Shown: one piece after another, positions 33,415 to 42,462 of the stretch
Numbering within the stretch: position 1 is the stretch's first letter
Layout: each line of letters begins with the position of its first letter
DNA from: JBPOHE01 sp052035915
Lineage (GTDB): Bacteria > Pseudomonadota > Gammaproteobacteria > Chromatiales > Chromatiaceae
Direction of reading: 5' to 3'
Length of the DNA stretch: 57,439 nt
Assembly: GCA_052035915.1 (NCBI GenBank)
Contig: JBPOHE010000027.1
Location: 1 to 57,439 of the forward strand
Notes under the pieces: generated by a model
What the model saw: only the letters and a program-made list of their open reading frames with translations
Database searches by the model: none
Told to the model about the DNA's origin: nothing
Program-made: the position numbers and the translations under genes

Positions 33415-34658
33415 CCCAAGAGTCCTTCAAACGGCAGGAATTCCAGCCTGTCGCCGGGTTGGATCACCCGGGACGCCGGGATCACCACCAAGCCATCGGC
33501 CCAGGCGACCGAACTCAGCACCCCCGAGGAGCGGCTCGGGTACACCTGCACCACCAGCTCGCCGGCATCGTTCCGCCGGCGTCGTGCCCGGACGTACTCG
33601 GGCCGCTTATCGGGCTTGGGCCAGGCGAAATCCGCCCGGGCCTGGAGACTCAGGGGGGCGATGTCACCGCTCCGGCCCTGGAGCCGGAGGATGAAGGGGC
33701 GGGCGAAGAGCCAGAAGGTGACTATGGCCGAGACCGGGTTGCCGGGAAAACCGAAGAAGGGGATCCCCTGGATCGAGCCGAAGGCCAGGGGTTTGCCCGG
33801 TCGGATAGCGACCTTCCAGAGTTCGAGCGTACCGAGCCGTTCCACCGCGGCCTTGACGTGATCCTCCTCGCCGACCGAGACCCCGCCGGTCGCCAGCACC
33901 AGATCGGCCGTCCCAGCGGCTGCCGCCAGGGCCTGACAGGTGGCTTCCAGACTGTCCTCGATCACTCCCAGGTGCCGGACCTCGCAACCCAGACCCTGGA
34001 GCAGCCCGCCGAGGACAAAGCGATTGGAGTTGTAGATCTGGCCGGGGCCCAGGGGCTGACCGGGCAACACCAGTTCATCCCCACTGCATAGCAGGGCGAC
34101 CCGCGGCCGAGAATAGACTTGAACCCGGTCGACCCCCACCGAGGCGGCCAATCCCAGGTGCTGGGGCTGGAGTCGGATCCCGGCCGCCAGGATCTCCTGG
34201 CCGCGACGGATATCCTCGCCGGCCCGACGGATATTGGCGCCCGGCGTCAGGGTGGCGCCGACCTCCACCCAGTCGCCATCCCGGCTACAGACCTCCTGCA
34301 CCACCACCGCGTCCGCCCCCTCCGGCACCGGGGCACCGGTGAAGATCCGGGCGGCGGTACCGGGTTCCAGGGGCCAGGCCGGGCGGCCGGCGGTGATCCG
34401 CTGACTCACCGGCAATCTGGTGCCGGCTTGCGGGACCTCCTGGTGACGTATTGCATAGCCATCCATGGCGCTGTTGTCCCAGGGCGGCACATCCATGGGA
34501 CTGACGACCGGGTCGGCGAGTATCCGCCCCAGGGCGGCCTCCAGCGGGAGCGACTCGCTGGGCGGCGGTGACCAGTGTCTGGTCAGGAGCCGGTCCAGGG
34601 TCTCCTCGATGCCGAGGAGGTCCGATTTGGCCGCGTGGCCGCAGCAGTCGGCGTTCAT
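33411..34658 (-). CDS. moeA: Molybdopterin molybdenumtransferase MoeA
   Basis: Inserts molybdate into adenylylated molybdopterin. The 415-residue protein has PPWDNSAMDGYAIR, TGAPVPEGADAVVVQE, LCSGDELVLPGQPL, the MoCF-domain TGGVSVGEEDHVKAA, and FGFPGNPVSAIVTFW. The start ATG (34656-34658) follows GGAGG. It lies between moaB (18 bp upstream) and moaD, forming a moaB-moeA-moaD-moaE operon. The Mo enzymes it serves are not in the window. Confidence 0.96.
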   Translation of the reverse strand: MNADCCGHAAKSDLLGIEETLDRLLTRHWSPPPSESLPLEAALGRILADPVVSPMDVPPWDNSAMDGYAIRHQEVPQAGTRLPVSQRITAGRPAWPLEPGTAARIFTGAPVPEGADAVVVQEVCSRDGDWVEVGATLTPGANIRRAGEDIRRGQEILAAGIRLQPQHLGLAASVGVDRVQVYSRPRVALLCSGDELVLPGQPLGPGQIYNSNRFVLGGLLQGLGCEVRHLGVIEDSLEATCQALAAAAGTADLVLATGGVSVGEEDHVKAAVERLGTLELWKVAIRPGKPLAFGSIQGIPFFGFPGNPVSAIVTFWLFARPFILRLQGRSGDIAPLSLQARADFAWPKPDKRPEYVRARRRRNDAGELVVQVYPSRSSGVLSSVAWADGLVVIPASRVIQPGDRLEFLPFEGLLG

Positions 34659-34676
34659 GATTGGCTACCTCCGTCG

Positions 34677-35207
34677 TCAGATTTCCAGCAGTCGCGGCAA
34701 CAGCTCGACGAAGTTGCAGGGATGGGTGCGCTTGTCCAACTGGGGTTGCAGGATCGTCTCCCAGGCGGTCCGACAGGCACCCCTGGAGCCGGGCAGACAA
34801 AAGATCAGGGTACCGTTGGCGAGACCGGCGATAGCCCGGGACTGCACCGTGGAGGTGCCGATCTCGGTGAAGGAGACCCAGCGAAAGAGTTCGCCGAACC
34901 CGGGGATGGTCTTGTCGAACAAGGGGGCGACGGCCTCGGGGGTGGTGTCGCGCCCGGTGATGCCGGTGCCGCCGGTGCTGATCACCACCTGCACCTCTGG
35001 ATCGGCGATCCAGTTGGAGATCACCGCCCGCAGTTGATAGATATCGTCCCGCACTATGGATCTGGCCACCACCTGATGACCGGCGCCTTCCGCCAGGGAT
35101 CGCAACAGGGCGCCGGATTGATCGGTCTGCTCGGTGCGACTATCCGAGACGGTCAGGATGGCCAGGCGTAGGGGGACAAAACTCGCTTCGGGATCATGAT
35201 GGGACAT
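34677..35207 (-). CDS. moaB: Molybdenum cofactor biosynthesis protein MoaB (MogA-like)
   Basis: A 176-residue MoCF-domain protein, probably adenylylating molybdopterin or contributing to that step. Seen: LAILTVSDSRTEQTDQSGAL, RDDIYQLRAVISNWI, VVISTGGTGITGRDTTPEA and GTLIFCLPGSRGACRTAW. The ATG at 35205-35207 gives the family length; the frame upstream carries no family sequence and the RBS is weak. It leads the moco genes, and 28 bp separate it from the PfkB-family kinase gene. Confidence 0.93.
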   Translation of the reverse strand: MSHHDPEASFVPLRLAILTVSDSRTEQTDQSGALLRSLAEGAGHQVVARSIVRDDIYQLRAVISNWIADPEVQVVISTGGTGITGRDTTPEAVAPLFDKTIPGFGELFRWVSFTEIGTSTVQSRAIAGLANGTLIFCLPGSRGACRTAWETILQPQLDKRTHPCNFVELLPRLLEI

Positions 35208-35235
35208 CGAGGTGACCTTATCGGGCTTGGGTGGA

Positions 35236-36171
35236 TCAATGGAAGGCATAGCCGAAGATGTGCTGGAATTGCTGGGCAAACCCCTCCGGCGTGAGGACAT
35301 GATTCTGGGTGCCGGCATGGGCGATCTTGATCGAGCCCAGCAGCGAGGCGAGGCGTCCAATGGTTTCCCAGTCCATCCCCTGCATCAGGCCATAGAGCAG
35401 ACCGGCGCGATAGGCATCGCCGCAGCCGGTGGGATCCAACATGACCTCCGCCGGCACCACGGGCACCTCCAGACATTGCCCCGAGGTGTAGATCAGGGAA
35501 CCACTGGCGCCCCGGGTGATGATGAGGGCCTGCACATATTCGGCCAGATGGACGGGGGCCAGGCCGGTACGCTCCTGCATGAGTTTGGCCTCGTAATCGT
35601 TCACCACCACCCAAGTGGCCTGATCCAGAAAGTGGAGCAATTCCCGCCCATCGAACAGCGGCATGCCCTGACCGGGATCGAAGACGAAGGGGATATCCGC
35701 CTGGGCGAATTGGGCGGCGTGGTCGATCATACCCTGGCGTCCGTCCGGGGAGACGATCCCCAGGCGGATATCCGTGGCCTCGGTGACCTTGTTGAAATGG
35801 GAAAAACTCATGGCCCCGGGATGGAAGGCGGTGATCTGGTTGTCGTCCTGGTCGGTGGTGATATAGGCCTGAGCCGTGTAGCTATCCGGGATGGTGCGCA
35901 GGTAGTCGCGGCCTATCCCGCAGCGGTCGAGCCAGTCGGCATAAGGCCCGAAGTCCATGCCCACGGTGGCCATGGGCGACCCTTTGCCGCCGAGGAGGTT
36001 GAGGGTATAGGCGATGTTACCGGCACAACCGCCGAACTCCCGCCGCATCTCCGGCACCAGAAAGGCGACATTGAGGATATGCACCTGCTCGGGAAGGATG
36101 TGGTTACGGAAGCGGTCGTGGAACACCATGATGGTGTCGAAGGCCATGGAACCGCAGATGAGCACAGACAT
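35236..36171 (-). CDS. PfkB family carbohydrate/adenosine kinase
   Basis: A 311-residue ribokinase-fold kinase. It shows the N-terminal FGGCAGNIAYTLNLLGGKGS (substrate loop), YITTDQDDNQITAFHPGAMS, VVNDYEAKLMQERTG and the C-terminal anion-hole/catalytic motif DPTGCGDAYRAG. The NQITAFHPGAM stretch is one I associate with bacterial adenosine kinase-like members, but the substrate is not proven. The start (36169-36171) has GAGG upstream. It precedes moaB by 28 bp and may be in the same transcript. Confidence 0.85.
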   Translation of the reverse strand: MSVLICGSMAFDTIMVFHDRFRNHILPEQVHILNVAFLVPEMRREFGGCAGNIAYTLNLLGGKGSPMATVGMDFGPYADWLDRCGIGRDYLRTIPDSYTAQAYITTDQDDNQITAFHPGAMSFSHFNKVTEATDIRLGIVSPDGRQGMIDHAAQFAQADIPFVFDPGQGMPLFDGRELLHFLDQATWVVVNDYEAKLMQERTGLAPVHLAEYVQALIITRGASGSLIYTSGQCLEVPVVPAEVMLDPTGCGDAYRAGLLYGLMQGMDWETIGRLASLLGSIKIAHAGTQNHVLTPEGFAQQFQHIFGYAFH

Positions 36172-36246
36172 GGGGATACCTCGTCAGATTCTCGGGCAGG
36201 CCGCCGGTGGTTCGGCCCCTGGCTCTTGTAGTGTTCGTTGCGTTCT

Positions 36247-36277
36247 GTAGGGGGGATAAGCGGAGCGCATCCACCAT
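36247..36277. repeat. Family C repeat fragment
   Basis: GTAGGGGGGATAAGCGGAG followed by CGCATCCACCATG shares GGATAAGCGGAG(T/C)GCATCC with the right arm of the repeat at 8694-8761 in the opposite orientation. It lies in the gap between the kinase promoter region and the Uma2 gene. Confidence 0.55.
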
Positions 36278-36308
36278 GAAAAAAACCATCTGGCGCGGAC
36301 TTCAGGAT

Positions 36309-36875
36309 TCATTCCTCATCGCCAAAGATATATTTCAAATCGATCTCGATGGCTTCAAATGGTGGAATTTTCGCTTTGTCGCTATCCGGCTCGCTTCCAT
36401 ACTCCACGGAAAAGGTCACATGATATTTCCCGTCAACCAGCCGATAGGCGATCAAGGTTTTATCCTCTGGAGAAATCACCCAAAAATAAGGAACTCCGCT
36501 GCGTTGCAAAAGTATGAAGTTATGAAATAGGTCCTTCCGTTCGTGCCTTGGTGAGGTAATTTCACACACCCAATCCGATATAACATTCATTATCCCGGTC
36601 GGTCTGACCGGCAGGCGCTCTTTCCGCCAGCCGGCGAGATCATGGGTGGGACATTGATGTTCGTTATACTTCACACCGATCTCGGGCATGATCCACCATC
36701 CTCCCGGGCCCGACTTGCGCTTGAACAGCGAAACCTCATCGGAAAGACTCGACTGGACGAGGGCGTGCTCGCAACGCGCCATCGGGCGCTTGACGATCTC
36801 CCCGTCGATCAGCTCGACACGCTCCTCCGCGGATTCCAGCAAATCATCGAGGGTTTTGAGTTTTCTTGCTTCCAA
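36309..36875 (-). CDS. Uma2 family (DUF820) putative endonuclease
   Basis: A 188-residue PD-(D/E)xK-fold protein of the Uma2 family, common in genomes with many repeats and cyanobacteria; biological role unknown. Seen: ELIDGEIVKRPMARCEHALV, WWIMPEIGVKYNE, THDLAGWRKERLPVRP, WVCEITSPRHERKD and YFWVISPEDKTLIAYRL. The usual PDL of the active site reads THDL here, with the acidic residue kept. The start is TTG (36873-36875) with GGAG six bases upstream. It is preceded by dgkA on the same strand by 102 bp. Its GC content looks lower than its neighbours. Confidence 0.85.
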   Translation of the reverse strand: MEARKLKTLDDLLESAEERVELIDGEIVKRPMARCEHALVQSSLSDEVSLFKRKSGPGGWWIMPEIGVKYNEHQCPTHDLAGWRKERLPVRPTGIMNVISDWVCEITSPRHERKDLFHNFILLQRSGVPYFWVISPEDKTLIAYRLVDGKYHVTFSVEYGSEPDSDKAKIPPFEAIEIDLKYIFGDEE

Positions 36876-36977
36876 GAGGACTCCGGAAAGAAATCGGATC
36901 GAGCTATGGCAAGGCTGAGGATGATCACCTGGCCAAGCGGAAATCAGCTTTTCGGGTAAACCCCGAACTACCTCGCC

Positions 36978-37343
36978 TCATTCGGGCAGCAAAACCAGCG
37001 TCCAGACCAGGATCGCCATCCCTATGGCGATCAAGACCGCCGCCGAGCCCATATCCTTGGCCCGAGCCGAGAGTTCGTGGCGTTCCGGGCCGATGCGATC
37101 GACCACGGCCTCGAGGCCCGAGTTGAGGAGTTCCACCACCGGGACGAGGAGCCCGCTGCCGACCAGCAACGCCCGTTCGATGCCGTTGCGACCCAGCCAC
37201 AGACCCAGGGGAATGAAGAGGAGCAGCCCCCAGGTTTCCTGCCGGAAGGCCGATTCATGCCGGTAGGCCGCCCGCAACCCGGCCCAGGAATAGCGGCAGG
37301 CCCGCGCCAAGCGGGCCAGGCCGCTCGGCCCCTGGTCCGCCAT
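36978..37343 (-). CDS. dgkA: Diacylglycerol kinase DgkA
   Basis: A 121-residue trimeric inner-membrane enzyme that recycles diacylglycerol to phosphatidic acid. Three membrane helices are visible, with the active-site segments NSGLEAVVDRIG and RAKDMGSAAV, and an N-terminal amphipathic YRHESAFRQE. The start at 37341-37343 overlaps the gcvPB stop by one base (TGATG) and gives the exact family length. It is thereby attached to the end of the glycine-cleavage operon. Confidence 0.94.
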   Translation of the reverse strand: MADQGPSGLARLARACRYSWAGLRAAYRHESAFRQETWGLLLFIPLGLWLGRNGIERALLVGSGLLVPVVELLNSGLEAVVDRIGPERHELSARAKDMGSAAVLIAIGMAILVWTLVLLPE

Positions 37344-38797
37344 CAGGGCCGGGGCGGACGCCAAGCGAGATCCGGTTCGCGGGCCGCCCGAACATCATCC
37401 AGACGCCGCACCGGCAGGCTATAAGGCGCCCCCTTGAGCCGGTCGGGATGCTCCTCCGCCTCGCGACGGATCTGGGCCATGGCCTCCACAAATCCATCCA
37501 GGGTGGCTTTATCCTCGGTCTCGGTAGGCTCGATGAGCAGGCATTCGGGCACCAGCAGCGGGAAATAGGTGGTGGGGGCGTGATAGCCATAATCCAGCAG
37601 ACGCTTGGCGACATCCATCGCCGACACACCAAACTGCTTCGCCTCGGATTTGAGGGTCAGGATGAACTCATGGGTGGCGAGTCGCTGGGGAAAGGCGGCT
37701 TCGTAGCCCTGTTCCCGGAGCCGTGCCAGCAGATAGTTGGCGTTCAGGGTGGAGAGTTCCGCCACCCGCATCATCCCCTCTCCGCCCAGCATGCGGGCAT
37801 AGACATAGGCCCGCAGCAACACCCCGGCATTGCCGGCAAAGGCCGAGAGACGCCCGATGCTCTGGGGGCGGTCGCCTTCGGTCAACCACTGGTAGTCACC
37901 CCCCTGGAAGGCCACCATGGGCAGGGGGAGAAAGGGTTCCAGGCGCTCACTCACCCCTACCGGCCCGGCCCCCGGACCACCGCCGCCATGGGGAGTGGAG
38001 AAGGTCTTGTGCAGATTCATGTGAATCACGTCAAAACCCATATCCCCCGGTCGCACCTTGCCCAGGATGGCGTTGAGATTGGCGCCATCGTAATACAAGA
38101 GTCCGCCGGCGCCATGGACGCGACGGGCGATCCCCTGGATGCGGCGCTCGAACACCCCCAGGGTGGAGGGATTGGTAAGCATGAGGCCAGCGGTCTGGGG
38201 ACCCAGACTCGCCTCCAAGGCGGCGAGATTCACATCCCCATCCGGCCCGGTGGGGACTTCGCGCACCTTGTAACCGCACATCACCGCCGTCGCCGGGTTG
38301 GTGCCATGGGCGGCGTCCGGCACCAGCATCTCGATCCGGGCGTGATCGCCGCGCGCCTGATGATAGGCCCGGATCATGGCGACCCCGGCGAATTCCCCTT
38401 GGGCGCCCGCCGCCGGGGTAAGAGAGACGGCCTGCATGCCGGTAACGACCTTGAGAATCTCCTGGAGTTCGTAAAGGCAGGCCATGAAGCCCTGGCTGTG
38501 GGAATCGGGCGCGAACGGGTGGCGACCGAGGAAACCCGGCAGCATGGCGAGGGCGTTACAGGCCCGGGGATTGTATTTCATGGTGCAGGAACCCAGGGGA
38601 TAGCACTGGGTATCGACGGAAAAGTTCTGCTGCGACAACCTGGTGTAATGCCTGACCACCTGGAGTTCGGACACCTCGGGCAGTTTGGCCCGATTCCGTC
38701 GACGCAGATGGGCCGGGATCGCCGCCGGTTCCGGCACCGCAGGCGGAATCTGGGCCTGGGCCCGCCGCCCCGGCTGAGACTGCTCGAAGATCAACAT
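37343..38797 (-). CDS. gcvPB: Glycine dehydrogenase (decarboxylating) subunit 2
   Basis: PLP-containing half of the two-subunit P protein. At 484 residues it carries the PLP lysine in MNLHKTFSTPHGGGGPG, plus QNFSVDTQCYPLGSCTMKYN, SLTPAAGAQGEFAGVAMIRA and NPSTLGVFE. The split P protein (gcvPA and gcvPB separate) contrasts with the single gcvP of E. coli. It is separated from gcvPA by tpx. The dgkA start overlaps its stop. Confidence 0.95.
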   Translation of the reverse strand: MLIFEQSQPGRRAQAQIPPAVPEPAAIPAHLRRRNRAKLPEVSELQVVRHYTRLSQQNFSVDTQCYPLGSCTMKYNPRACNALAMLPGFLGRHPFAPDSHSQGFMACLYELQEILKVVTGMQAVSLTPAAGAQGEFAGVAMIRAYHQARGDHARIEMLVPDAAHGTNPATAVMCGYKVREVPTGPDGDVNLAALEASLGPQTAGLMLTNPSTLGVFERRIQGIARRVHGAGGLLYYDGANLNAILGKVRPGDMGFDVIHMNLHKTFSTPHGGGGPGAGPVGVSERLEPFLPLPMVAFQGGDYQWLTEGDRPQSIGRLSAFAGNAGVLLRAYVYARMLGGEGMMRVAELSTLNANYLLARLREQGYEAAFPQRLATHEFILTLKSEAKQFGVSAMDVAKRLLDYGYHAPTTYFPLLVPECLLIEPTETEDKATLDGFVEAMAQIRREAEEHPDRLKGAPYSLPVRRLDDVRAAREPDLAWRPPRP

Positions 38798-38880
38798 GGA
38801 CTCATCACGCCTCAGTGTTGGCTGGAACGCCGATCATCCGTCCGTCCAGCCGGGTTCCCGGGTTTTGCCTCGATACCTCC

Positions 38881-39381
38881 TCAGCCCAAGGCGGCCAAAG
38901 CGGCGGCGTAGTCGGGCTCCTGGGTGATCTCGGGGACCAGTTGGGTATAGACGACCTTATTGTTGGCGTCGGCGACCACTACCGCCCGGGCGGTGATGCC
39001 GGCCAGGGGGCCATCTTCGATCAGCACCCCATAGTCCTTGGCGAACTTGCGCGAGCGCATCATGGACAGGGTCACGGCGTGGCTGATGCCCTCGGCGCTG
39101 CAAAAGCGCCCCTGGGCGAAGGGCAGATCGGCGGATACCACCAGGACGGCGACGTCCGGACGCTCGCTCAGCGCCTCGTTGAACTTCTTGGTCGAGGTGG
39201 CGCAGACACCCGTGTCCAGGCTGGGGACGATATTGAGGAGTTTGATCTTGCCGGCGTAGTCGTCCAGGGTCCGATCCGTGAGGGTGCGGTCGGTAAGCAC
39301 GAAGTCGGGCAGTTTTTTTCCGACCTGGGGCAGGTCGTCATTGGTATGGCAGGGGTTGCCTTGCAGAGTGATCTTCGCCAT
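38881..39381 (-). CDS. tpx: Thiol peroxidase Tpx
   Basis: A 166-residue 2-Cys peroxiredoxin. The peroxidatic Cys lies in PSLDTGVCATSTKKFNE and the resolving Cys in RFCSAEGI. It begins MAKITLQGNPCHTNDDLPQV as the family does. It sits inside the glycine-cleavage operon, between gcvPA (60 bp upstream) and gcvPB (83 bp downstream), an order I do not recognise as standard. A direct role in glycine metabolism is not known; oxidative protection of the lipoyl-dependent system would be speculation. Confidence 0.95.
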   Translation of the reverse strand: MAKITLQGNPCHTNDDLPQVGKKLPDFVLTDRTLTDRTLDDYAGKIKLLNIVPSLDTGVCATSTKKFNEALSERPDVAVLVVSADLPFAQGRFCSAEGISHAVTLSMMRSRKFAKDYGVLIEDGPLAGITARAVVVADANNKVVYTQLVPEITQEPDYAAALAALG

Positions 39382-39441
39382 GGGGGGCTCCTTTGGTGTG
39401 AAAGTTGAGGGTTGAGGCGGAAACCTGTGCCGTGCCGAGCG

Positions 39442-40839
39442 TTAAAACTTGGGCTGCACCGGACACTTGGCCTCGGTGCGCGCGGCGATGATGCGGGCCA
39501 GCTTGGCCGCGTAGTTGTCGAGGTCCTGTCGGGTGCGTACCTCGGTGGCGCATACCAGCAGGCCCTGGCCAAGCTCGGGATAGTCGCCGCTGAGATCGTA
39601 GCCGCCGAGGATATTGTGGGCCGCCAGGGAGCGAAGTACCTCCTTGACCGGGGCCGGCAACCTGAGTGCCTGTTCGTGAAAGACGGGACGGTCGAACAGG
39701 GGGGTGACGCCTGGGATACGGCTGAGCTTGGTCACCAGCTCCCGGGTGTTGGCGTGACAGCGTTCCGCCACCCGTTCCAGGCCCTCGGCCCCGAGCAGAG
39801 AGAGGTAGATGGTCGCCGCGGTGACCATCAACCCCTGATTGGTGCAGATGTTGGAGGTGGCCTTGGAACGCCGGATATGTTGTTCCCGCGCCTGCAACGT
39901 GAGGGTATAGCCGGGTTTGCCGTCCAGATCCAGGGTCCGCCCGACGATGCGCCCGGGAAGTTGGCGCATATGTTCTTCCCGACAACACATGAAACCGAAA
40001 TAGGGGCCGCCCGAGGAAAGAGGGATGCCCAGTGGCTGCCCCTCGCCGCAACAGATGTCGGCCCCCTGTTCGCCCCAATCACCTGGGGGGCTGAGCATGG
40101 CCATGGCGAGCGGGTTGACCACCCCGATAACCAGGGTCTGGTGTCGATGGGCCCAGTCGGTCAGGAAATCCACTTCCTCCATGACGCCGAAGAAATTCGG
40201 CTGGGCGATCACCAAGGCCGCTATGTCCTGCCCTTCGTAGGGGGCCAGCGCCGCCGGAGTGAGCTGACCACCCTGGGGATCGAAAGGCAGCTCGATCAGC
40301 TCGACCCCCTGGTTGCGAGTGATGCTCCTCGCCACGGCCCGGTAGACCGGATGGAGCGCCCGGGGCAAGAGGACCGCCTTGGAGCGGGAACGGCGATGGC
40401 TGCGGATCGCCATGAGGATGGCTTCCGCCAGGGCCGAGGCGCCGTCGTAGAGGGAGGCGTTGGCCACATCCATGGCCATGAGGGCGGTCATCATGGACTG
40501 ATATTCGTAGAGGAGTTGCAGCGTGCCCTGGCTCGCCTCCGCCTGATAGGGGGTATAGGAGCTGTAGAACTCGCCCCGGGTGGCGATCTGCCAGACCGCG
40601 GCGGGGATGTGATGTTCGTAGGCGCCGGCGCCGATGAACCCCAGCGCTCGCCCGTCCTCCTGGGCCCGGGCCGTCATGAGCTGGGTGATCTCCAGTTCGG
40701 TGAGGGCGGGGGGAATCGGGTCCAGACTCAGGCAGAGCAGCTCCGGGGGAATCTCGGCAAAGAGATCATCCAGTTTGGCGACACCGATCCGTGCCAACAT
40801 GGCGCGGATCTCATCTCCGGTGTGAGGGGTGAAGGGCAT
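39442..40839 (-). CDS. gcvPA: Glycine dehydrogenase (decarboxylating) subunit 1
   Basis: Non-PLP half of the split P protein. The 465 residues begin MPFTPHTGDEIRAMLARIG and contain SSYTPYQAEASQGTLQLLYE, YDGASALAEAILMA, QPNFFGVMEEVD and GPYFGFMCCREEHMRQLPGR. The start at 40837-40839 is fixed by the family N-terminus; a longer reading overlaps gcvH and has no similarity. It follows gcvH by 20 bp. Confidence 0.95.
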   Translation of the reverse strand: MPFTPHTGDEIRAMLARIGVAKLDDLFAEIPPELLCLSLDPIPPALTELEITQLMTARAQEDGRALGFIGAGAYEHHIPAAVWQIATRGEFYSSYTPYQAEASQGTLQLLYEYQSMMTALMAMDVANASLYDGASALAEAILMAIRSHRRSRSKAVLLPRALHPVYRAVARSITRNQGVELIELPFDPQGGQLTPAALAPYEGQDIAALVIAQPNFFGVMEEVDFLTDWAHRHQTLVIGVVNPLAMAMLSPPGDWGEQGADICCGEGQPLGIPLSSGGPYFGFMCCREEHMRQLPGRIVGRTLDLDGKPGYTLTLQAREQHIRRSKATSNICTNQGLMVTAATIYLSLLGAEGLERVAERCHANTRELVTKLSRIPGVTPLFDRPVFHEQALRLPAPVKEVLRSLAAHNILGGYDLSGDYPELGQGLLVCATEVRTRQDLDNYAAKLARIIAARTEAKCPVQPKF

Positions 40840-40859
40840 GCTGGATAGGCCTGCGTCGG

Positions 40860-41249
40860 TCAATCCGAAGCAATGACGTCTTCGTAGTCGTCGGCGTCGA
40901 GCAGGCTCTCCAGCTCCTCCACATCGTCGAGTTGGACCTTGAACATCCAGCCATCGCCGTAGGCATCGGTATTGATCATCTCCGGGGCGTCGGCCAGTTC
41001 GGTATTCACCGCCACCACCTCGCCGCTCACCGGGCTGTAGACATCGGAAGCGGCCTTGACCGACTCGACCACGGCGCATTCCCCTCCGGCCTCGACCCGT
41101 TCCCCGGGTTCGGGCAGCTCGACGAAGACCAGATCGCCGAGCAACTCCTGGGCATGATCGGTGATACCGATGGTCACCAGACCGCCGCCTTCGTCGCGCA
41201 CCCATTCATGGGACTTGCTGTATTTGAGTTCAACCGGGATGTTTTTCAT
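40860..41249 (-). CDS. gcvH: Glycine cleavage system H protein
   Basis: A 129-residue lipoyl carrier shuttling the methylamine group between P, T and L proteins. The lipoylation site is in VVESVKAASDVYSPVSG, with SHEWV and GITDHAQELLGDLVFVELP ahead of it. The L protein (lpd) is not in the window. It is the second gene of the operon, 67 bp after gcvT. Confidence 0.97.
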   Translation of the reverse strand: MKNIPVELKYSKSHEWVRDEGGGLVTIGITDHAQELLGDLVFVELPEPGERVEAGGECAVVESVKAASDVYSPVSGEVVAVNTELADAPEMINTDAYGDGWMFKVQLDDVEELESLLDADDYEDVIASD

Positions 41250-41316
41250 CGTCTCTCCTCGTGATCTCAGTCATCGCGGGATGTCGGTCCCAAGCCGGGC
41301 GGGCACCCCAACATCA

Positions 41317-42405
41317 TCAAAGAATACAGCTCTTGCCGTTACGAACGAAGGGGGGAACCACCACCCGGGCGGGAATACGCTGGCCGCGGATGTCGATCTC
41401 CACTGCGTCCGGGGCCTCCGCCGTCAGCCGGGCAAGGGCGATGGAGACCTCCAGGGTCGGTGAAAAGCCTCCCGAGGTCACCTCCCCCAACAAGCGGTCA
41501 CCGCTCCATACCTCCTGATGGTTGCGCATGACCCCCCGGCCTTCCAATACCAAGCCGACAAAGCGGCGCAGACCGCCTTGACGACGTTGCTGCTCCAGGG
41601 CGCCACGTCCCACGAACTCGCGTTCCATGGGATCCCAGGCGATGGTCCAGGCGAGACCCGATTCCAGCGGACTCTGCTGCTCGTCCATATCCTGGCCGTA
41701 GAGATTCATCCCGGCTTCGAGTCTCAGGGTATCCCGGGCGCCCAAGCCGCAGGGGTTGACACCGCGATCCCGCAGCCGCCGCCAGAAATCGGCCGCCGCC
41801 TCGGCGGGCAGCATGACCTCGAAGCCGTCCTCGCCGGTATAGCCGGTGCGGGCGACCACCCAGTCCCCGGATTCCAGGGCGAAGAAACGTCCGAGCGATG
41901 CGGCGCCAGACGGCATGACGGTTGGCAGGAGGGGGAGGCCCTTGTCTCTGGCGTTGGGTCCCTGGACCGCGATCATCGCCAGATCGGAACGGCGCAGGAT
42001 TTCCACCTCCATTCCCTGCAACCTGGCCCGCATCCAGGCCAGATCCTTCTCGGCGGTGGCCGCATTCACCACCAGGCGATAGCGGTGGGGGGCGAAGTAA
42101 TAGACGATGAGATCGTCGATCACCCCGCCATGGGCCGTGAGCATACAGCTGTAGAGGGCCTTACCCGGTTGCCGCAGGCGGGCCACGTCGTTGGCGAGGA
42201 GATGACGCAGATAGGCTTGGGCGTCTCTGCCGAGAATGTCCACTATGGCCATGTGCGAGACATCGAACATACCGGCATCCCGCCGCACCGCATGGTGTTC
42301 CTGGATCTGGGAGCCGTAGTGCAGAGGCATGTCCCAACCGCCGAAGGGAACCATACGGCCCCCCAGTTGTTGATGCGCGGCGAACAGCGGTGTGCGTAAA
42401 CCCAT
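41317..42405 (-). CDS. gcvT: Glycine cleavage system aminomethyltransferase (T protein)
   Basis: Transfers the methylene group to tetrahydrofolate, linking with FolD. The 362 residues show PFGGWDMPLHYGSQIQEHHA, GMFDVSHMAIVDI, YTGEDGFEV, GLGARDTLRLEAGMNLYGQD and GEVTSGGFSPTLE, all standard. The ATG is at 42403-42405 with GAGAG ahead. It is the first gene after the glycine riboswitch and its terminator hairpin, so its transcription is directly regulated by glycine. Confidence 0.97.
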   Translation of the reverse strand: MGLRTPLFAAHQQLGGRMVPFGGWDMPLHYGSQIQEHHAVRRDAGMFDVSHMAIVDILGRDAQAYLRHLLANDVARLRQPGKALYSCMLTAHGGVIDDLIVYYFAPHRYRLVVNAATAEKDLAWMRARLQGMEVEILRRSDLAMIAVQGPNARDKGLPLLPTVMPSGAASLGRFFALESGDWVVARTGYTGEDGFEVMLPAEAAADFWRRLRDRGVNPCGLGARDTLRLEAGMNLYGQDMDEQQSPLESGLAWTIAWDPMEREFVGRGALEQQRRQGGLRRFVGLVLEGRGVMRNHQEVWSGDRLLGEVTSGGFSPTLEVSIALARLTAEAPDAVEIDIRGQRIPARVVVPPFVRNGKSCIL

Positions 42406-42422
42406 AAGCTCTCATCCCGATC

Positions 42423-42462
42423 AATAAAACAAAGACGGTATCGGGGATTCCCCAACACCGTC
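42423..42462 (-). terminator. Terminator hairpin in the glycine riboswitch expression platform
   Basis: On the minus strand GACGGTGTTGGGGA (from 42462) pairs with TCCCCGATACCGTC (to 42434) with G-U wobbles, and is followed by TTTGTTTTATT. It lies between aptamer 2 and the gcvT start. The 3' side of aptamer 2 (GAGGGACGG) runs into the base of the stem, so ligand binding could compete with hairpin formation. Confidence 0.8.
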
